Part shown: positions 41,821 through 49,991 of the stretch, piece by piece
Layout: each line of letters starts with the position of its first letter
Numbering within the stretch: the first letter of the stretch is position 1
Source: Planotetraspora kaengkrachanensis
GTDB taxonomy: Bacteria; Actinomycetota; Actinomycetes; Streptosporangiales; Streptosporangiaceae
NCBI RefSeq assembly: GCF_016862895.1
Contig: NZ_BONV01000017.1
Location: 62,001-126,000 of the forward strand
Direction of reading: 5' to 3'
DNA: 64,000 bases
Translations under genes and position numbers: made by a program
Notes under the pieces: generated by a model
What the model was told of the DNA's origin: nothing
Databases searched by the model: none
What the model saw: only the letters and a program-made list of their open reading frames with translations

Positions 41821-42693
41821 ATGACGGCGACGGACGGGGACGGCTGGGCGTTGTGCGCCCGCGGGCATCAGCACTGGGGCGTCCACGGCGCGGCCGGGCT
41901 CCTCGCCGTCCACCACACGGTGGACGGCATGCCGTACGTCCTGATGCAGAAGCGCGCGTGGTGGAGCCATCACGGCGGAACCTGGGGACTCCCGGGAGGC
42001 GCCCGCGACAGCCACGAGGACGCCGTCACGGGAGCCCTGCGCGAGGCGTGGGAAGAGGCGGCGCTCACCCCCGACCAGGTCAGGGTCCAGGGCATCTACG
42101 TCGACGACCACGGCGGCTGGTCGTACCACACCGTGATCGCCGCCGCCGCGGGCCTGCTCGACGCGAGCCCCGCCAGTGGTGAGAGCGCGGACATGCGCTG
42201 GATCGCGGCCGACGAGGTGGCCGCCAAGCGCCTCCACCCGGGGTTCGCCGACGCCTGGCCGATGATCAGGTGCGCGCTCGACCCGCTCGTCCTGGTTCTC
42301 GACGTCGCCAACATCGTCGGCGCACGGGCCGAGCACGGCTGGTGGAAGGACCGGGCGGGCGCGGCCAACAAGTTGCTCAACGACCTCCTACCGCTCGCGT
42401 CGGACGGCCTGAGCCGCCGGCCGGAAGACCTGCCGGAACTCGCTCAGTGGTTCCCGCGGATCGTCGCGGTCCTCGAGGGCGCCGCGGCCCGCGGCGCCGA
42501 CCCCGTCCCCGGTCTCGGCATCGACGTCGTGGTGGCGCCGGGCAGCGGCGACGACGCGATCGTGGAGGTCGTGCGCGAGGCCCGGACGTGGGAGAGGGTC
42601 CTCGTCGTCACCGCGGACCGGGGGCTGCGCGAGCGGGTCACGGAACTCGGAGCGCTCGTCACCGGCCCACGCTGGCTGCTCGGCCAGCTCTGA
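41821..42693 (+). CDS. Nudix hydrolase fused to a NYN/PIN-like nuclease domain, 290 aa
   Basis: Residues 20-150 are a Nudix domain with a nearly perfect Nudix box from Gly60 to Leu82 (G60, E66, R74, E75, E78, E79; the usual G before the last position is A81). Residues 155-290 look like a NYN/PIN-fold domain: LVLVLDVANIVGAR with Asp161 and Asn164, then GIDVVVAPGSGDDAIVEVV (Asp244, Asp245) and RVLVVTADRGLRERV (Asp266). Nudix enzymes hydrolyse nucleoside diphosphate links; NYN domains cut RNA. The fusion suggests action on a nucleotide or RNA end, which is inference. The start is ATG 41821. Confidence 0.85.
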   Translation: MTATDGDGWALCARGHQHWGVHGAAGLLAVHHTVDGMPYVLMQKRAWWSHHGGTWGLPGGARDSHEDAVTGALREAWEEAALTPDQVRVQGIYVDDHGGWSYHTVIAAAAGLLDASPASGESADMRWIAADEVAAKRLHPGFADAWPMIRCALDPLVLVLDVANIVGARAEHGWWKDRAGAANKLLNDLLPLASDGLSRRPEDLPELAQWFPRIVAVLEGAAARGADPVPGLGIDVVVAPGSGDDAIVEVVREARTWERVLVVTADRGLRERVTELGALVTGPRWLLGQL

Positions 42694-42749
42694 CGACGGT
42701 TTTCCACAGGCCGCCTTCCGCGGTGGTCGCGGGCTGCCAGGATTGGCGC

Positions 42750-43763
42750 ATGCCCGACCGAGCCGTGGCCGACCCAGCGGTTGAGATCCCCCCTGACGCG
42801 TGGGGCCGGAGGTCGGCCGTCGCCCCCGTGATGCCCTGGGTGTTCGGCCTCGTCATCCTCCTGCTCCTGGTGGGACGGATCGTCCTGACGCCCGTGCTGA
42901 CGGCGCCGGCGTTGCAGACCTGGGCCACCGTCTTCGTGGCGATCTGCGTGCAGGCCCTGCCCTTCCTGGTCTTCGGCGTGCTGCTGTCGGCCGCCATCAC
43001 CGCCTTCGTGCCTCCGTCGTTCTGGACCAGGGCGCTTCCCCGCCACCCGTACGCCGCGGTTCCCGTCGCCGGAGCGGCGGGCGCCGTGCTCCCCGGATGC
43101 GAGTGCGCTTCGGTGCCCGTGGCGTCCGGTCTGATGGCGCGCGGGGTCACCCCCGCGGCCGCGCTGGCCTTCCTGCTGTCCTCACCCGCCATCAACCCGG
43201 TGGTCGTGGTGGCCACCGCGGTCGCCTTTCCCCAGCAGCCGCTCATGGTCGTCTCCCGGTTCTGCGCCTCGCTGGCCGTCGCGGTGCTCGTCGGCTGGGT
43301 CTGGCTCAGGTTCGGCAGGTCGAGCTGGCTGCGCGTGCCGTCGCGTCCGCCTGTCTCCGGCTCGGCCTGGGCGGACTTTCGCGACGCGATGCGCCACGAC
43401 CTCCTCCACGCGGGCGGGTTCCTCGTGGTCGGCGGCCTGACGGCGGCGACGCTCAACGTCGTCGTGCCGCGTGAGTGGCTCGGCTCCGTGGCGGGCGTGC
43501 CCGTGTTGTCGGTCGTCGTGCTGGGCCTGCTCGCGGTCGTGTTGTCCATCTGCTCGGAGGCGGACGCGTTCGTGGCGGCGTCGCTCACCTCCTTCTCACC
43601 CACCGCCAAGCTCGCCTTCCTGGTGGTGGGCCCGATGGTGGACCTGAAACTGATCGCGTTGCAGGCCGGGACGTTCGGCCGGTCGTTCGCGATCCGGTTC
43701 GTCCCGCTCACCTTCCTGCTGGGCATCGCGGCGAGCATCGTGGTCGGGAAGGTCCTGCTGTGA
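42750..43763 (+). CDS. permease of the DUF318/ArsP-like family, 337 aa
   Basis: This is a polytopic protein with about eight helices. The conserved Cys pair PGCECASVPVASGLMARGV and the duplicated signature LSICSEADAFVAASL identify the DUF318 (SO_0444/ArsP-like) permeases. LLSSPAINPVVVVATAVAFP and LVVGPMVDLKLIAL are also typical. The start is ATG 42750. The stop overlaps the GTG of the next gene (GTGA), so the two form an operon. Partnered with TIGR03943 proteins, these permeases are often under Zur control, hence a metal or metallated compound is the likely cargo. Confidence 0.88.
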   Translation: MPDRAVADPAVEIPPDAWGRRSAVAPVMPWVFGLVILLLLVGRIVLTPVLTAPALQTWATVFVAICVQALPFLVFGVLLSAAITAFVPPSFWTRALPRHPYAAVPVAGAAGAVLPGCECASVPVASGLMARGVTPAAALAFLLSSPAINPVVVVATAVAFPQQPLMVVSRFCASLAVAVLVGWVWLRFGRSSWLRVPSRPPVSGSAWADFRDAMRHDLLHAGGFLVVGGLTAATLNVVVPREWLGSVAGVPVLSVVVLGLLAVVLSICSEADAFVAASLTSFSPTAKLAFLVVGPMVDLKLIALQAGTFGRSFAIRFVPLTFLLGIAASIVVGKVLL

Positions 43764-44575
43764 ACCGGATGTCCCAGAGCCTGATCCTCGTCCTGCTCGG
43801 CGGCGCGGTTTTGCGGGTCACCGTCCTGTCGACGACGTACGTGAACTACGTCAAGCCGGGGTTCCGCCCATACCTGATCGCGGCGGGTGTCGTCATCCTC
43901 GTGCTGGGCGTCGTCGGACTGGTCCAGGAGTGGCGTCAGCCGCACACCACGGGGAAACGCCTCGCCCACACGGGCGACGCCGGCGGCCCGGCGCACACGG
44001 ACGGCGCCGCCGGACCGGCTTCCACAGGGGTGGCCGCCGGAGGCCGCGGACACCATCACGGGCACGACCACTCCCAGGTGTCGCGGGCGGCCTGGCTGCT
44101 GTGCCTGCCGGTGTTCGCCATCTTCCTGATCTCTCCTCCGCCGCTGGGCGCCTTCGCCGCCCGCTCGGAGGAGGCCCCGCCTCCGCCCCCCGCTCTCGCC
44201 GCCGGCGCCTACGCCCCGTTGCCCGCGGACAAGTCCACGCCGATGGAGCTGGGAGAGTTCATCGGCCGCGCATGGGGGGATTCCCGCCGTTCGCTCGCCG
44301 GGAAGAAGGTCACGCTCACCGGCTTCGTCGTGCGCTCGAGCAAGAAGGACCGGTGGTACGTCACGCGGATGCAGATGAGCTGCTGCGCCGCCGACGCCAT
44401 CGCGCTGAAGGTCGCCGTCCTCGACGCCGAGCGCCCGCCGGACGACACCTGGGTCGAGGTGACGGGCACCTGGATCGCCCCGAAGACCGACAGGATTCCG
44501 AACGGCACGGTCCCGCCCGAGCTGACGACAACCGAGGTCACCGAGATACCGCAGCCCTTCGAACCGTACGAATGA
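43760..44575 (+). CDS. TIGR03943 family putative permease subunit with His-rich loop, 271 aa
   Basis: The GTG start at 43760 overlaps the upstream stop by 4 bp. Two N-terminal helices (about 5-22 and 37-55) are followed by a His-rich cytoplasmic loop (residues 98-104: His at 98, 99, 100, 102, 104), a third helix (111-128) and an OB-like extracellular domain (GKKVTLTGFVVRSSKKDRWY, then MQMSCCAADAIALKV). This is the TIGR03943 family, always next to a DUF318 permease. The His cluster suggests divalent metal binding, zinc being most likely. The metal is inferred. Confidence 0.9.
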   Translation: MNRMSQSLILVLLGGAVLRVTVLSTTYVNYVKPGFRPYLIAAGVVILVLGVVGLVQEWRQPHTTGKRLAHTGDAGGPAHTDGAAGPASTGVAAGGRGHHHGHDHSQVSRAAWLLCLPVFAIFLISPPPLGAFAARSEEAPPPPPALAAGAYAPLPADKSTPMELGEFIGRAWGDSRRSLAGKKVTLTGFVVRSSKKDRWYVTRMQMSCCAADAIALKVAVLDAERPPDDTWVEVTGTWIAPKTDRIPNGTVPPELTTTEVTEIPQPFEPYE

Positions 44576-44699
44576 TTCCGCGGCCGCCCACGAGCGCGGG
44601 TGCTCGGTTAGAGTCCGGAGCATGACCTGGCGACATTGACGCTCACCTGAATCCCCGCTCGCGGCGAGGCTCTACGCCTATGCCTTCGCCGAAGACTGC

Positions 44700-45773
44700 G
44701 TGCTCCTCTATCCGGTGTACGCGGTGCTGTTCGCCGAGACCGGCCTGTCCCCGGGCGAGATCTCGTCGCTGTTCGTGATCTGGTCGGTCACCAGTTCCGT
44801 GATCGAGGTGCCGTCCGGCCTGTGGGCCGACGTCTTCTCCCGACGGCGACTGCTGATCGTCGGGCCGCTGCTGACCGGCTCCGGTTTCGCGCTGTGGACC
44901 TTCCTGCCCTCGTATCCCGCGTTCGCGCTCGGTTTCGTTCTGTGGGGCGCGGGCGGTGCCCTGCGTTCCGGCACGATGCAGGCGCTCGTCTACGAGGAAC
45001 TCGACCGCCTCGGCACCGCCGACGCCTACGCCCGGCTCATCGGCCGCTCGGAGGCGATCGGCACGACGGCGGTCATGACCGCCTCCGCCCTCGCTGGGCC
45101 GGTCTTCGCCGTCGGCGGTTACCTCGCCCTGGGGCTGGCCAGCGTGGCGGTGACTCTGATCACGGCTCTGGTGGGATGGACCTTCCCCGAGTCCAGAGCC
45201 TCGGCCGAGGATCGCCAGGAAGAGACCTTCATGGGCGTGCTCCGCGCCGGGCTCGGCGAGGTGCGGGGGGCACCGCTCGTCCGGCGCCTCTTCCTGCTCC
45301 TCACGGTGATCTCCGGCGCCGGTGCTCTCGACGAGTACCTCCCGCTCCTCGCACGCGCGACCGGAGTGTCGACGGCCGTCGTGCCCGTCCTCGTGCTGGT
45401 GGTCACCTTCGGGGCGACCGTGGGCGGGTGGCTCGCCGGACGGGCGCCCCGGGCGCTCGCCCCCGCCCTGGCCGTCGGCGGGCTCTGCCTCGCCGCCGGA
45501 GCGGCGAGCGGACGGCCCGCCGGCTTCGCCCTCATCGCCGTCGCATTCGGAATCTTCCAGTGGGCCACCGCCGCCGTGGACGCACGACTGCAGGAGGCGA
45601 TCACGGACCGGTCCCGCGCGACCGTCACGTCGATGGCCGGACTCGGCGTCGAGGCCATGGCGGTGATCATCTTCGCCGCCTATGCCCTGGGATCCATCTG
45701 GGCCGGCCCGTGGCTGATCTTCACCGTGGCCGCCGTGCCGTACCTGCTGGTCGCCCTCGCGGTGCGGCGATGA
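44700..45773 (+). CDS. MFS transporter, 357 aa, with an early in-frame stop at its natural 5' end
   Basis: This is a major-facilitator protein with about twelve helices. It starts with VLLYPVYAVLFAETGLSPGE, followed by SSLFVIWSVTSSVIEVPSGL and WADVFSRRRLLIVGPLL (the loop 2-3 motif). The apparent natural start is ATG 44622, with TAGAGT six bases upstream as a possible leaderless -10, but codon 6 is TGA (44637-44639). After it the same frame continues ESPLAARLYAYAFAEDC, the first half of helix 1. The first usable start after the TGA is GTG 44700, which would shorten helix 1. The gene may therefore be inactive. The substrate is unknown. Confidence 0.75.
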   Translation: MLLYPVYAVLFAETGLSPGEISSLFVIWSVTSSVIEVPSGLWADVFSRRRLLIVGPLLTGSGFALWTFLPSYPAFALGFVLWGAGGALRSGTMQALVYEELDRLGTADAYARLIGRSEAIGTTAVMTASALAGPVFAVGGYLALGLASVAVTLITALVGWTFPESRASAEDRQEETFMGVLRAGLGEVRGAPLVRRLFLLLTVISGAGALDEYLPLLARATGVSTAVVPVLVLVVTFGATVGGWLAGRAPRALAPALAVGGLCLAAGAASGRPAGFALIAVAFGIFQWATAAVDARLQEAITDRSRATVTSMAGLGVEAMAVIIFAAYALGSIWAGPWLIFTVAAVPYLLVALAVRR

Positions 45774-45781
45774 GGCGCGGC

Positions 45782-46624
45782 CTACCGCGGGCCCGGCGGC
45801 GGCTGCGGGTGCGTGCCCGGGCGCCGGACAGGCAGGTGGTAGGTCTCGCCGCGCCCGATGTAGTGGACGAGATGCGAGAGCCTGGCCCGGTTGACCTGCT
45901 GCTGGAAGTCGTCGATGCCGGAGGTGAACACCTCGTAGTCGTCGTAGTGCACCGGGAGCACGGACGCCGGTTTGATCAGCTGGATCCAGTCGGCCCCCTG
46001 CCAGCCGTCCATGGAGACGAGCATGCCGAGGATCTTGGTCCCGCCGAGGTGGACGATGCCCACGTCGATGTCGGTGAAGCGCTGCGGGATCTCCGCCAGA
46101 CACGGGTCCATGATCGTGTCCCCGCTGATGTGCAGGCGCATGTCCATCTCGCCCTGCCTGGTGAAGTCCAAGACGCTGCCCATGCAGGGCGGCAGCAGCA
46201 TCTGCATCGGCCCGGGCGCGTGACGTGCGGGTGTGGCGGTGATCGTGAGCGTACGGTCGCCGCGCTGGATCCGGTGTTCCTCCCAGTACTCCAGGCCGAG
46301 CGCGTTGTGGAAGCCCTGCCGCTTGAGCCTGCGGGCGGCCTGATGGGTCGTGATGATCGGCACTTCCTTGTCCAGGCCGCGCCGCGCGACCCGGTCCCAG
46401 TGATCGCCGTGCATGTGCGACAGGACGACGGCGTCGAGCGGCGGCAGCTCGTAGACGTCCATCGCGGGCTCGGTACGGCGCTTCGTGGTGATCCCCCAGC
46501 CGAGGTTCGCCCGCTGGCCGCGGTGGAGGAAGTTCGGGTCGGTCAGCACCGTGAACCCGTCACAGCGAATGATCGTGGTCGCGTTTCCGATGAAGAAGAC
46601 GCTCGCATCTCGTTGATCGCTCAT
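45782..46624 (-). CDS. MBL-fold metal-dependent hydrolase, 280 aa
   Basis: This is a metallo-beta-lactamase-fold enzyme of the UlaG/L-ascorbate-6-phosphate lactonase-like type. The metal motif H70-M-H72-G-D74-H75 is clear, with later ligands in TPARHAPG, HISGDTIMD and LPVHYDDY. The opening segment VFFIGNATTIIRCDGFTVLT and LTDPNFLH are typical of this branch. The C-terminal tail is Pro-rich. The start is ATG 46624. It is convergent with the MFS gene, 8 bp apart. The substrate cannot be inferred. Confidence 0.88.
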   Translation of the reverse strand: MSDQRDASVFFIGNATTIIRCDGFTVLTDPNFLHRGQRANLGWGITTKRRTEPAMDVYELPPLDAVVLSHMHGDHWDRVARRGLDKEVPIITTHQAARRLKRQGFHNALGLEYWEEHRIQRGDRTLTITATPARHAPGPMQMLLPPCMGSVLDFTRQGEMDMRLHISGDTIMDPCLAEIPQRFTDIDVGIVHLGGTKILGMLVSMDGWQGADWIQLIKPASVLPVHYDDYEVFTSGIDDFQQQVNRARLSHLVHYIGRGETYHLPVRRPGTHPQPPPGPR

Positions 46625-46754
46625 GCCTTCCTCCCCTCTCGCACTTTCAGGCTACGCATATAGGCACGAATCACCCATGCGTGGGGGGTGGCATCCGACC
46701 GGCGAATGATCTACCTCAGGCGAATCGAAGGACGGGCCGCGACGCCCGCGGGGC

Positions 46755-47375
46755 TCAGTCTCCGAGCACGGCGAGCTGGCCGAGCTCGCCCGCGTGCGCC
46801 TCCGCCATGGCGGCGGCGAAGGCCTTGGTGTCGCCGTCCGCCCCCGCCCCCTGCTCCCCCTGCGCGACGAGCACCGACTGCGTCAGGAAGTCACGCGTGT
46901 GCTCGGTGAAGAGCCGGTCGAAGGCGGCGCCCTTCGCCTCGGCGACGACCTTGAGCTCATCCGTGGTGACCATGCCCGGGATATCGTGCCCCTCATGCAC
47001 GTTGACGTACGGCACGCCTGATCGGTCCAGCAGGCCGTGCAGGCGCTGAAGTTCCGAACGGTAATCGGCGCTGAGGGATCGGGAAAAACGCGTGATCCGC
47101 GGGTCCTCGGTCTGGTCCGGGGCGAGGTCAAGCAATCGGACGGCCTGCTCGGTCATCGGGATCATCAGTTGCAGCCAGGCGACGTCCGTCGCGTTGAAGG
47201 ACGCGTTGAAGGTGCCGGACGGCGTGACGGCGGGCGCGGAGACCGCGGTCGTCTCCTCACCCGGGTGATGGTGGTGACTCGCCGCCGACGAGGTCGGACC
47301 GGCGGCGACGCATCGGGCGACGAGGAACACGGTGACCAAGGCGAGGAGAGGCGCCCCGACGGTGACCGCTCTCAT
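46755..47375 (-). CDS. DUF305 family secreted protein, 206 aa
   Basis: The N-terminus is a signal sequence with a possible lipobox VARC (Cys22), followed by a His-rich segment (ASHHHHPGE). The DUF305 ferritin-like helical domain follows: DVAWLQLMIPMTEQAVRLLD, SRSLSADYRSELQRLHGLLD, HEGHDIPGMVTTDELKVVAE and AEAHAGELGQL. DUF305 proteins bear Met/His pairs and are often near copper genes. The usual first HHxMM motif is altered to W-L-Q-L-M-I here, so metal binding may differ. The start is ATG 47375. Confidence 0.85.
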   Translation of the reverse strand: MRAVTVGAPLLALVTVFLVARCVAAGPTSSAASHHHHPGEETTAVSAPAVTPSGTFNASFNATDVAWLQLMIPMTEQAVRLLDLAPDQTEDPRITRFSRSLSADYRSELQRLHGLLDRSGVPYVNVHEGHDIPGMVTTDELKVVAEAKGAAFDRLFTEHTRDFLTQSVLVAQGEQGAGADGDTKAFAAAMAEAHAGELGQLAVLGD

Positions 47376-47687
47376 GTCCGTCCCTCTCGCTCGGGCCGGC
47401 CAGATCTCAGACCGTGGATCTCAGATCTCGGCGAGGGAGGCCCCCGCGAGGGCCTCGCCTCAGAGTAAACGGAAGGTGTCAATTCCACCCAGAGAATTCT
47501 GTAGGTCCACTTATCCACATATGCGAGTTCGCGTCCTTCGGACCCGAAGGCTCCGAGTCTGCCGCTTGTCCCGGCCGAGGTCGGCGGGGCCCTACGGAAC
47601 AGGAGTGATCGTCGCCCGCCGAGACCAGGGCGGGGACACCCGCGGGAAGGCTCGTCCCGTCGGCCCTCCCGGGGCGCGTCCGCATGG
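47376..47687. other. intergenic region
   Basis: No gene is seen. There are repeated AGATCTCAG words and a hairpin (GGCGAGG...CCTCGCC, about 47429-47459). A single perfect DnaA-type box TTATCCACA lies at 47511-47519. I attach no firm role to any of these. Confidence 0.4.
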
Positions 47688-48596
47688 TCAGCGCTTGAAC
47701 AGCGCGACCTTGGCCATGGTGGCCTTCTCCACGACGGCCACCCGAGGACTGCCGTTGACGATCCTCAGCCGCAACTGGTTGTCGGTGCCCAGCCCGAACT
47801 GGCCGCCGAGGCTGACCTCGATGCGCCCGTCCGGGCCGGCGTGGCAGGTGAGCCGCCACGCGTCGTCGAGGAACTTCTTCCCGTCGCGGTCGTAACGGGC
47901 CCACGAGACGTCCAGCCCGTCGCCAGGCTGGAGCCCGCCGATCCGCACCAGGGCGTCACAGAGACACCAGCGCGACCCGGAGGCGAGGACCGCCACCCCG
48001 TTGTCCCCGTGGGCCTTGGGGTCGTCCACGTACTCGGTGCCCCACCGCACCACGATCTCGCCGTTCGCGGGGACCTGCTGGTCCACGCCGGCTCCCAGCG
48101 AAACCACCTCGGGCACGTCGTCCTCCACGCTGTAGTCGGGATTCCAGAAGCCGGCGATCACCGAGGCGGCGCGCACGCGCCGCTTGCAGGCGTCTCCGGT
48201 GTTGCCTTCGATCGTCTGGACACGGCCGTCACCCAGGTTGCGCTCGACGACGCCGACGTGGTCGACCCCGCCGACGGCGTCCCGCCCGTCCCAGTCGAAG
48301 AACACGATCGCGCCCGGCTTCGCGTGGGCCTTCACGTTCGCCGCGGTCCCCGCGAACCATCGGCCCAGTTTCTGGCCGTCCTGGGCGTGCCAGACCGTGT
48401 AGGCGCGGTCCCCGTTGGGCAGGACGGCCGCCACGTTGTCGCTCTTCCTCGCCCAGTACGTCACCGCCTGGTCGCACCATGCCGCCTTGAGGAACTCGTC
48501 GCCGTGGCGCTTCGCGTAGTCGCGGGTGATGGCGTTCGGGCGGCCCTCCATGCCGAGGGACGCGCGGGCGGCCGCCAGCATGCTCTGCACGCTCAT
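47688..48596 (-). CDS. CHAP-domain amidase/peptidase-like protein, 302 aa
   Basis: Residues 5-150 are a CHAP (NlpC/P60-like) domain with Cys41 (AAWCDQAVTYWAR), His113 (VGGVDHVGVVER) and Glu130/Asn132 (TIEGNTG) in the right order for the catalytic set. Residues 165-302 form a second beta-rich domain of unknown type (EIVVRWGTEYVDD, then LCDALVRIGGLQPGDGLDVS). There is no signal peptide. Its start overlaps the stop of a 56-residue acidic protein gene by 4 bp. Similar pairs may be released by lysis or belong to phage-derived or contractile particles; none of those genes are nearby. Confidence 0.82.
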   Translation of the reverse strand: MSVQSMLAAARASLGMEGRPNAITRDYAKRHGDEFLKAAWCDQAVTYWARKSDNVAAVLPNGDRAYTVWHAQDGQKLGRWFAGTAANVKAHAKPGAIVFFDWDGRDAVGGVDHVGVVERNLGDGRVQTIEGNTGDACKRRVRAASVIAGFWNPDYSVEDDVPEVVSLGAGVDQQVPANGEIVVRWGTEYVDDPKAHGDNGVAVLASGSRWCLCDALVRIGGLQPGDGLDVSWARYDRDGKKFLDDAWRLTCHAGPDGRIEVSLGGQFGLGTDNQLRLRIVNGSPRVAVVEKATMAKVALFKR

Positions 48597-48763
48597 GCGT
48601 CACCGACCGCGTGGCCCTCGCCTTCGTACACGCCGGTCACGGGGTTGAGCACGTAGCCGAGGTCGCGGAGGACCTGTTCCTCGTCCTCCTCCGTCGGGCC
48701 CCATTCATGGACGTCCACCTCGGCCGCGACGAGATCGGCCTCGGATGGTTCAGGTTCAGACAT
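48593..48763 (-). CDS. small acidic protein co-transcribed with CHAP protein, 56 aa
   Basis: ATG 48763 is preceded by CGGAGGA. The product is strongly acidic (MSEPEPSEADLVAAEVDVHE, then GPTEEDEEQVLRDLGY) and ends GVYEGEGHAVGDA. It overlaps the CHAP gene by ATGA, so the two are translationally coupled. It may be a chaperone, inhibitor or export tag for the CHAP enzyme; the family is not recognised. Confidence 0.7.
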   Translation of the reverse strand: MSEPEPSEADLVAAEVDVHEWGPTEEDEEQVLRDLGYVLNPVTGVYEGEGHAVGDA

Positions 48764-49042
48764 CGGTCCTCCGGTTGCAGATCTTCGTATTAGATCCTGC
48801 AACGCTCGGATTGATCAGCTGGCAACCGATTCGGTCTCGATTGCGGGATTCGTGCGGAGTTTCCGGTGGGATCGCGCGACGCGAGAGCGCCCATGGAATA
48901 GCCGGTCACATCCGACGGTTCTCGACAGAACCGGACTACAGTCCGGATCTCCCGGACAGCGGGCACGCCGATGTCACGAGCCGAGAGATCGGAAACCACA
49001 GAGCGGACCGGAGCGGTCCGCCCCCTCTGCCGGAGGATCGCC

Positions 49043-49933
49043 GTGACCATTCAGGCGCCGAGCACCGCTCGCACCGTCGACCGCGTCGAAGCGAAGATCG
49101 TTCTGGGCCCCAACGACCAGACGGACGACAGGGCGATCATCATCGCGCCGACCGACCCCGCGCGCACGGACCCGTTCCTGGTGCTGGGCGAGGACTGGTT
49201 CTCCTCGCCCGGCTTCGACTGGCATCCCCACCGGGGCATGGAGACCGTGACCACGATCCTGGACGGTGTTCTCGAACACGGCGACAACGCCGGACACGCC
49301 GGGGTGCTCCAGGCCGGCGACGTGCAGTGGATGACCGCCGGGCGCGGAATCATCCACCGTGAACTGGCCTTCCGCGACGAACACGCCCACACCCTGCAAC
49401 TGTGGCTGAACCTGCCCGCGCGCTCCAAGATGGTCGACACGCGCTATCAGGACCTGCTCGCCGCGAAGCGTCCCGTGTCCACCGTCCGGCCCGGTGTGAC
49501 CGTCGACGTGATCTCCGGTTCGGCGGGCGGCGTCGAAGGGCCCGCCCTCAACCACTGGCCGATCACCGCCGCCATCGTCACCCTCGAGCCGGGCACGTCC
49601 GTCGACCATCACCTCCCCGCGTCTCACCGGGCCTTCGCGTACGTGCTCGCCGGCGAGGCCGCCATCGCGGGACGCCGGGCCCTGGCCGGCGAGATCGCCT
49701 GGTCGGATCCGCTGCCCGGCGCCGAGGGAGACAGCACACTGCGCGTCGACACCCGGGACCGCGAACGGCCCACCCAGCTGATGATCTACAGCGGCCGTCC
49801 GATCATGGAGCCGATCGCCATGGGCGGGCCGTTCGTCATGAACAGCCGGGTCGAGATCACCAAGGCCTTCCAGGACTTCCACGGCGGCAAGTTCGGCGAC
49901 GTCCCACGCCAGGCCCGCCTGAAGTACCAATAG
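49043..49933 (+). CDS. pirin family protein, 296 aa
   Basis: This is a bicupin of the pirin type. The N-terminal cupin has DWHPHRGMETVTTILDGVLE, whose two His, together with His in HGDNAGHAGVLQAGDVQWMT and the Glu in GIIHRELAF, bind the metal; some pirins act as quercetin dioxygenases. The C-terminal cupin has VDHHLPASHRAFAYVLAGEA. The start is GTG 49043 with CGGAGGA upstream. It is probably monocistronic. The specific substrate is unknown. Confidence 0.92.
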   Translation: MTIQAPSTARTVDRVEAKIVLGPNDQTDDRAIIIAPTDPARTDPFLVLGEDWFSSPGFDWHPHRGMETVTTILDGVLEHGDNAGHAGVLQAGDVQWMTAGRGIIHRELAFRDEHAHTLQLWLNLPARSKMVDTRYQDLLAAKRPVSTVRPGVTVDVISGSAGGVEGPALNHWPITAAIVTLEPGTSVDHHLPASHRAFAYVLAGEAAIAGRRALAGEIAWSDPLPGAEGDSTLRVDTRDRERPTQLMIYSGRPIMEPIAMGGPFVMNSRVEITKAFQDFHGGKFGDVPRQARLKYQ

Positions 49934-49991
49934 GGAGGCCGCGGAAGAACGCGGGTGGTTCGCCGGTGACCTCCGGTGCTCTAATGACCCC

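Noticed and set aside
44622-44639. MTWRH mini-ORF as a regulatory leader peptide
   Set aside because: It is in frame with the transporter, and the codons after its stop still encode helix 1. A nonsense mutation explains it more simply than an attenuator; it has no Cys, Leu or Trp run.
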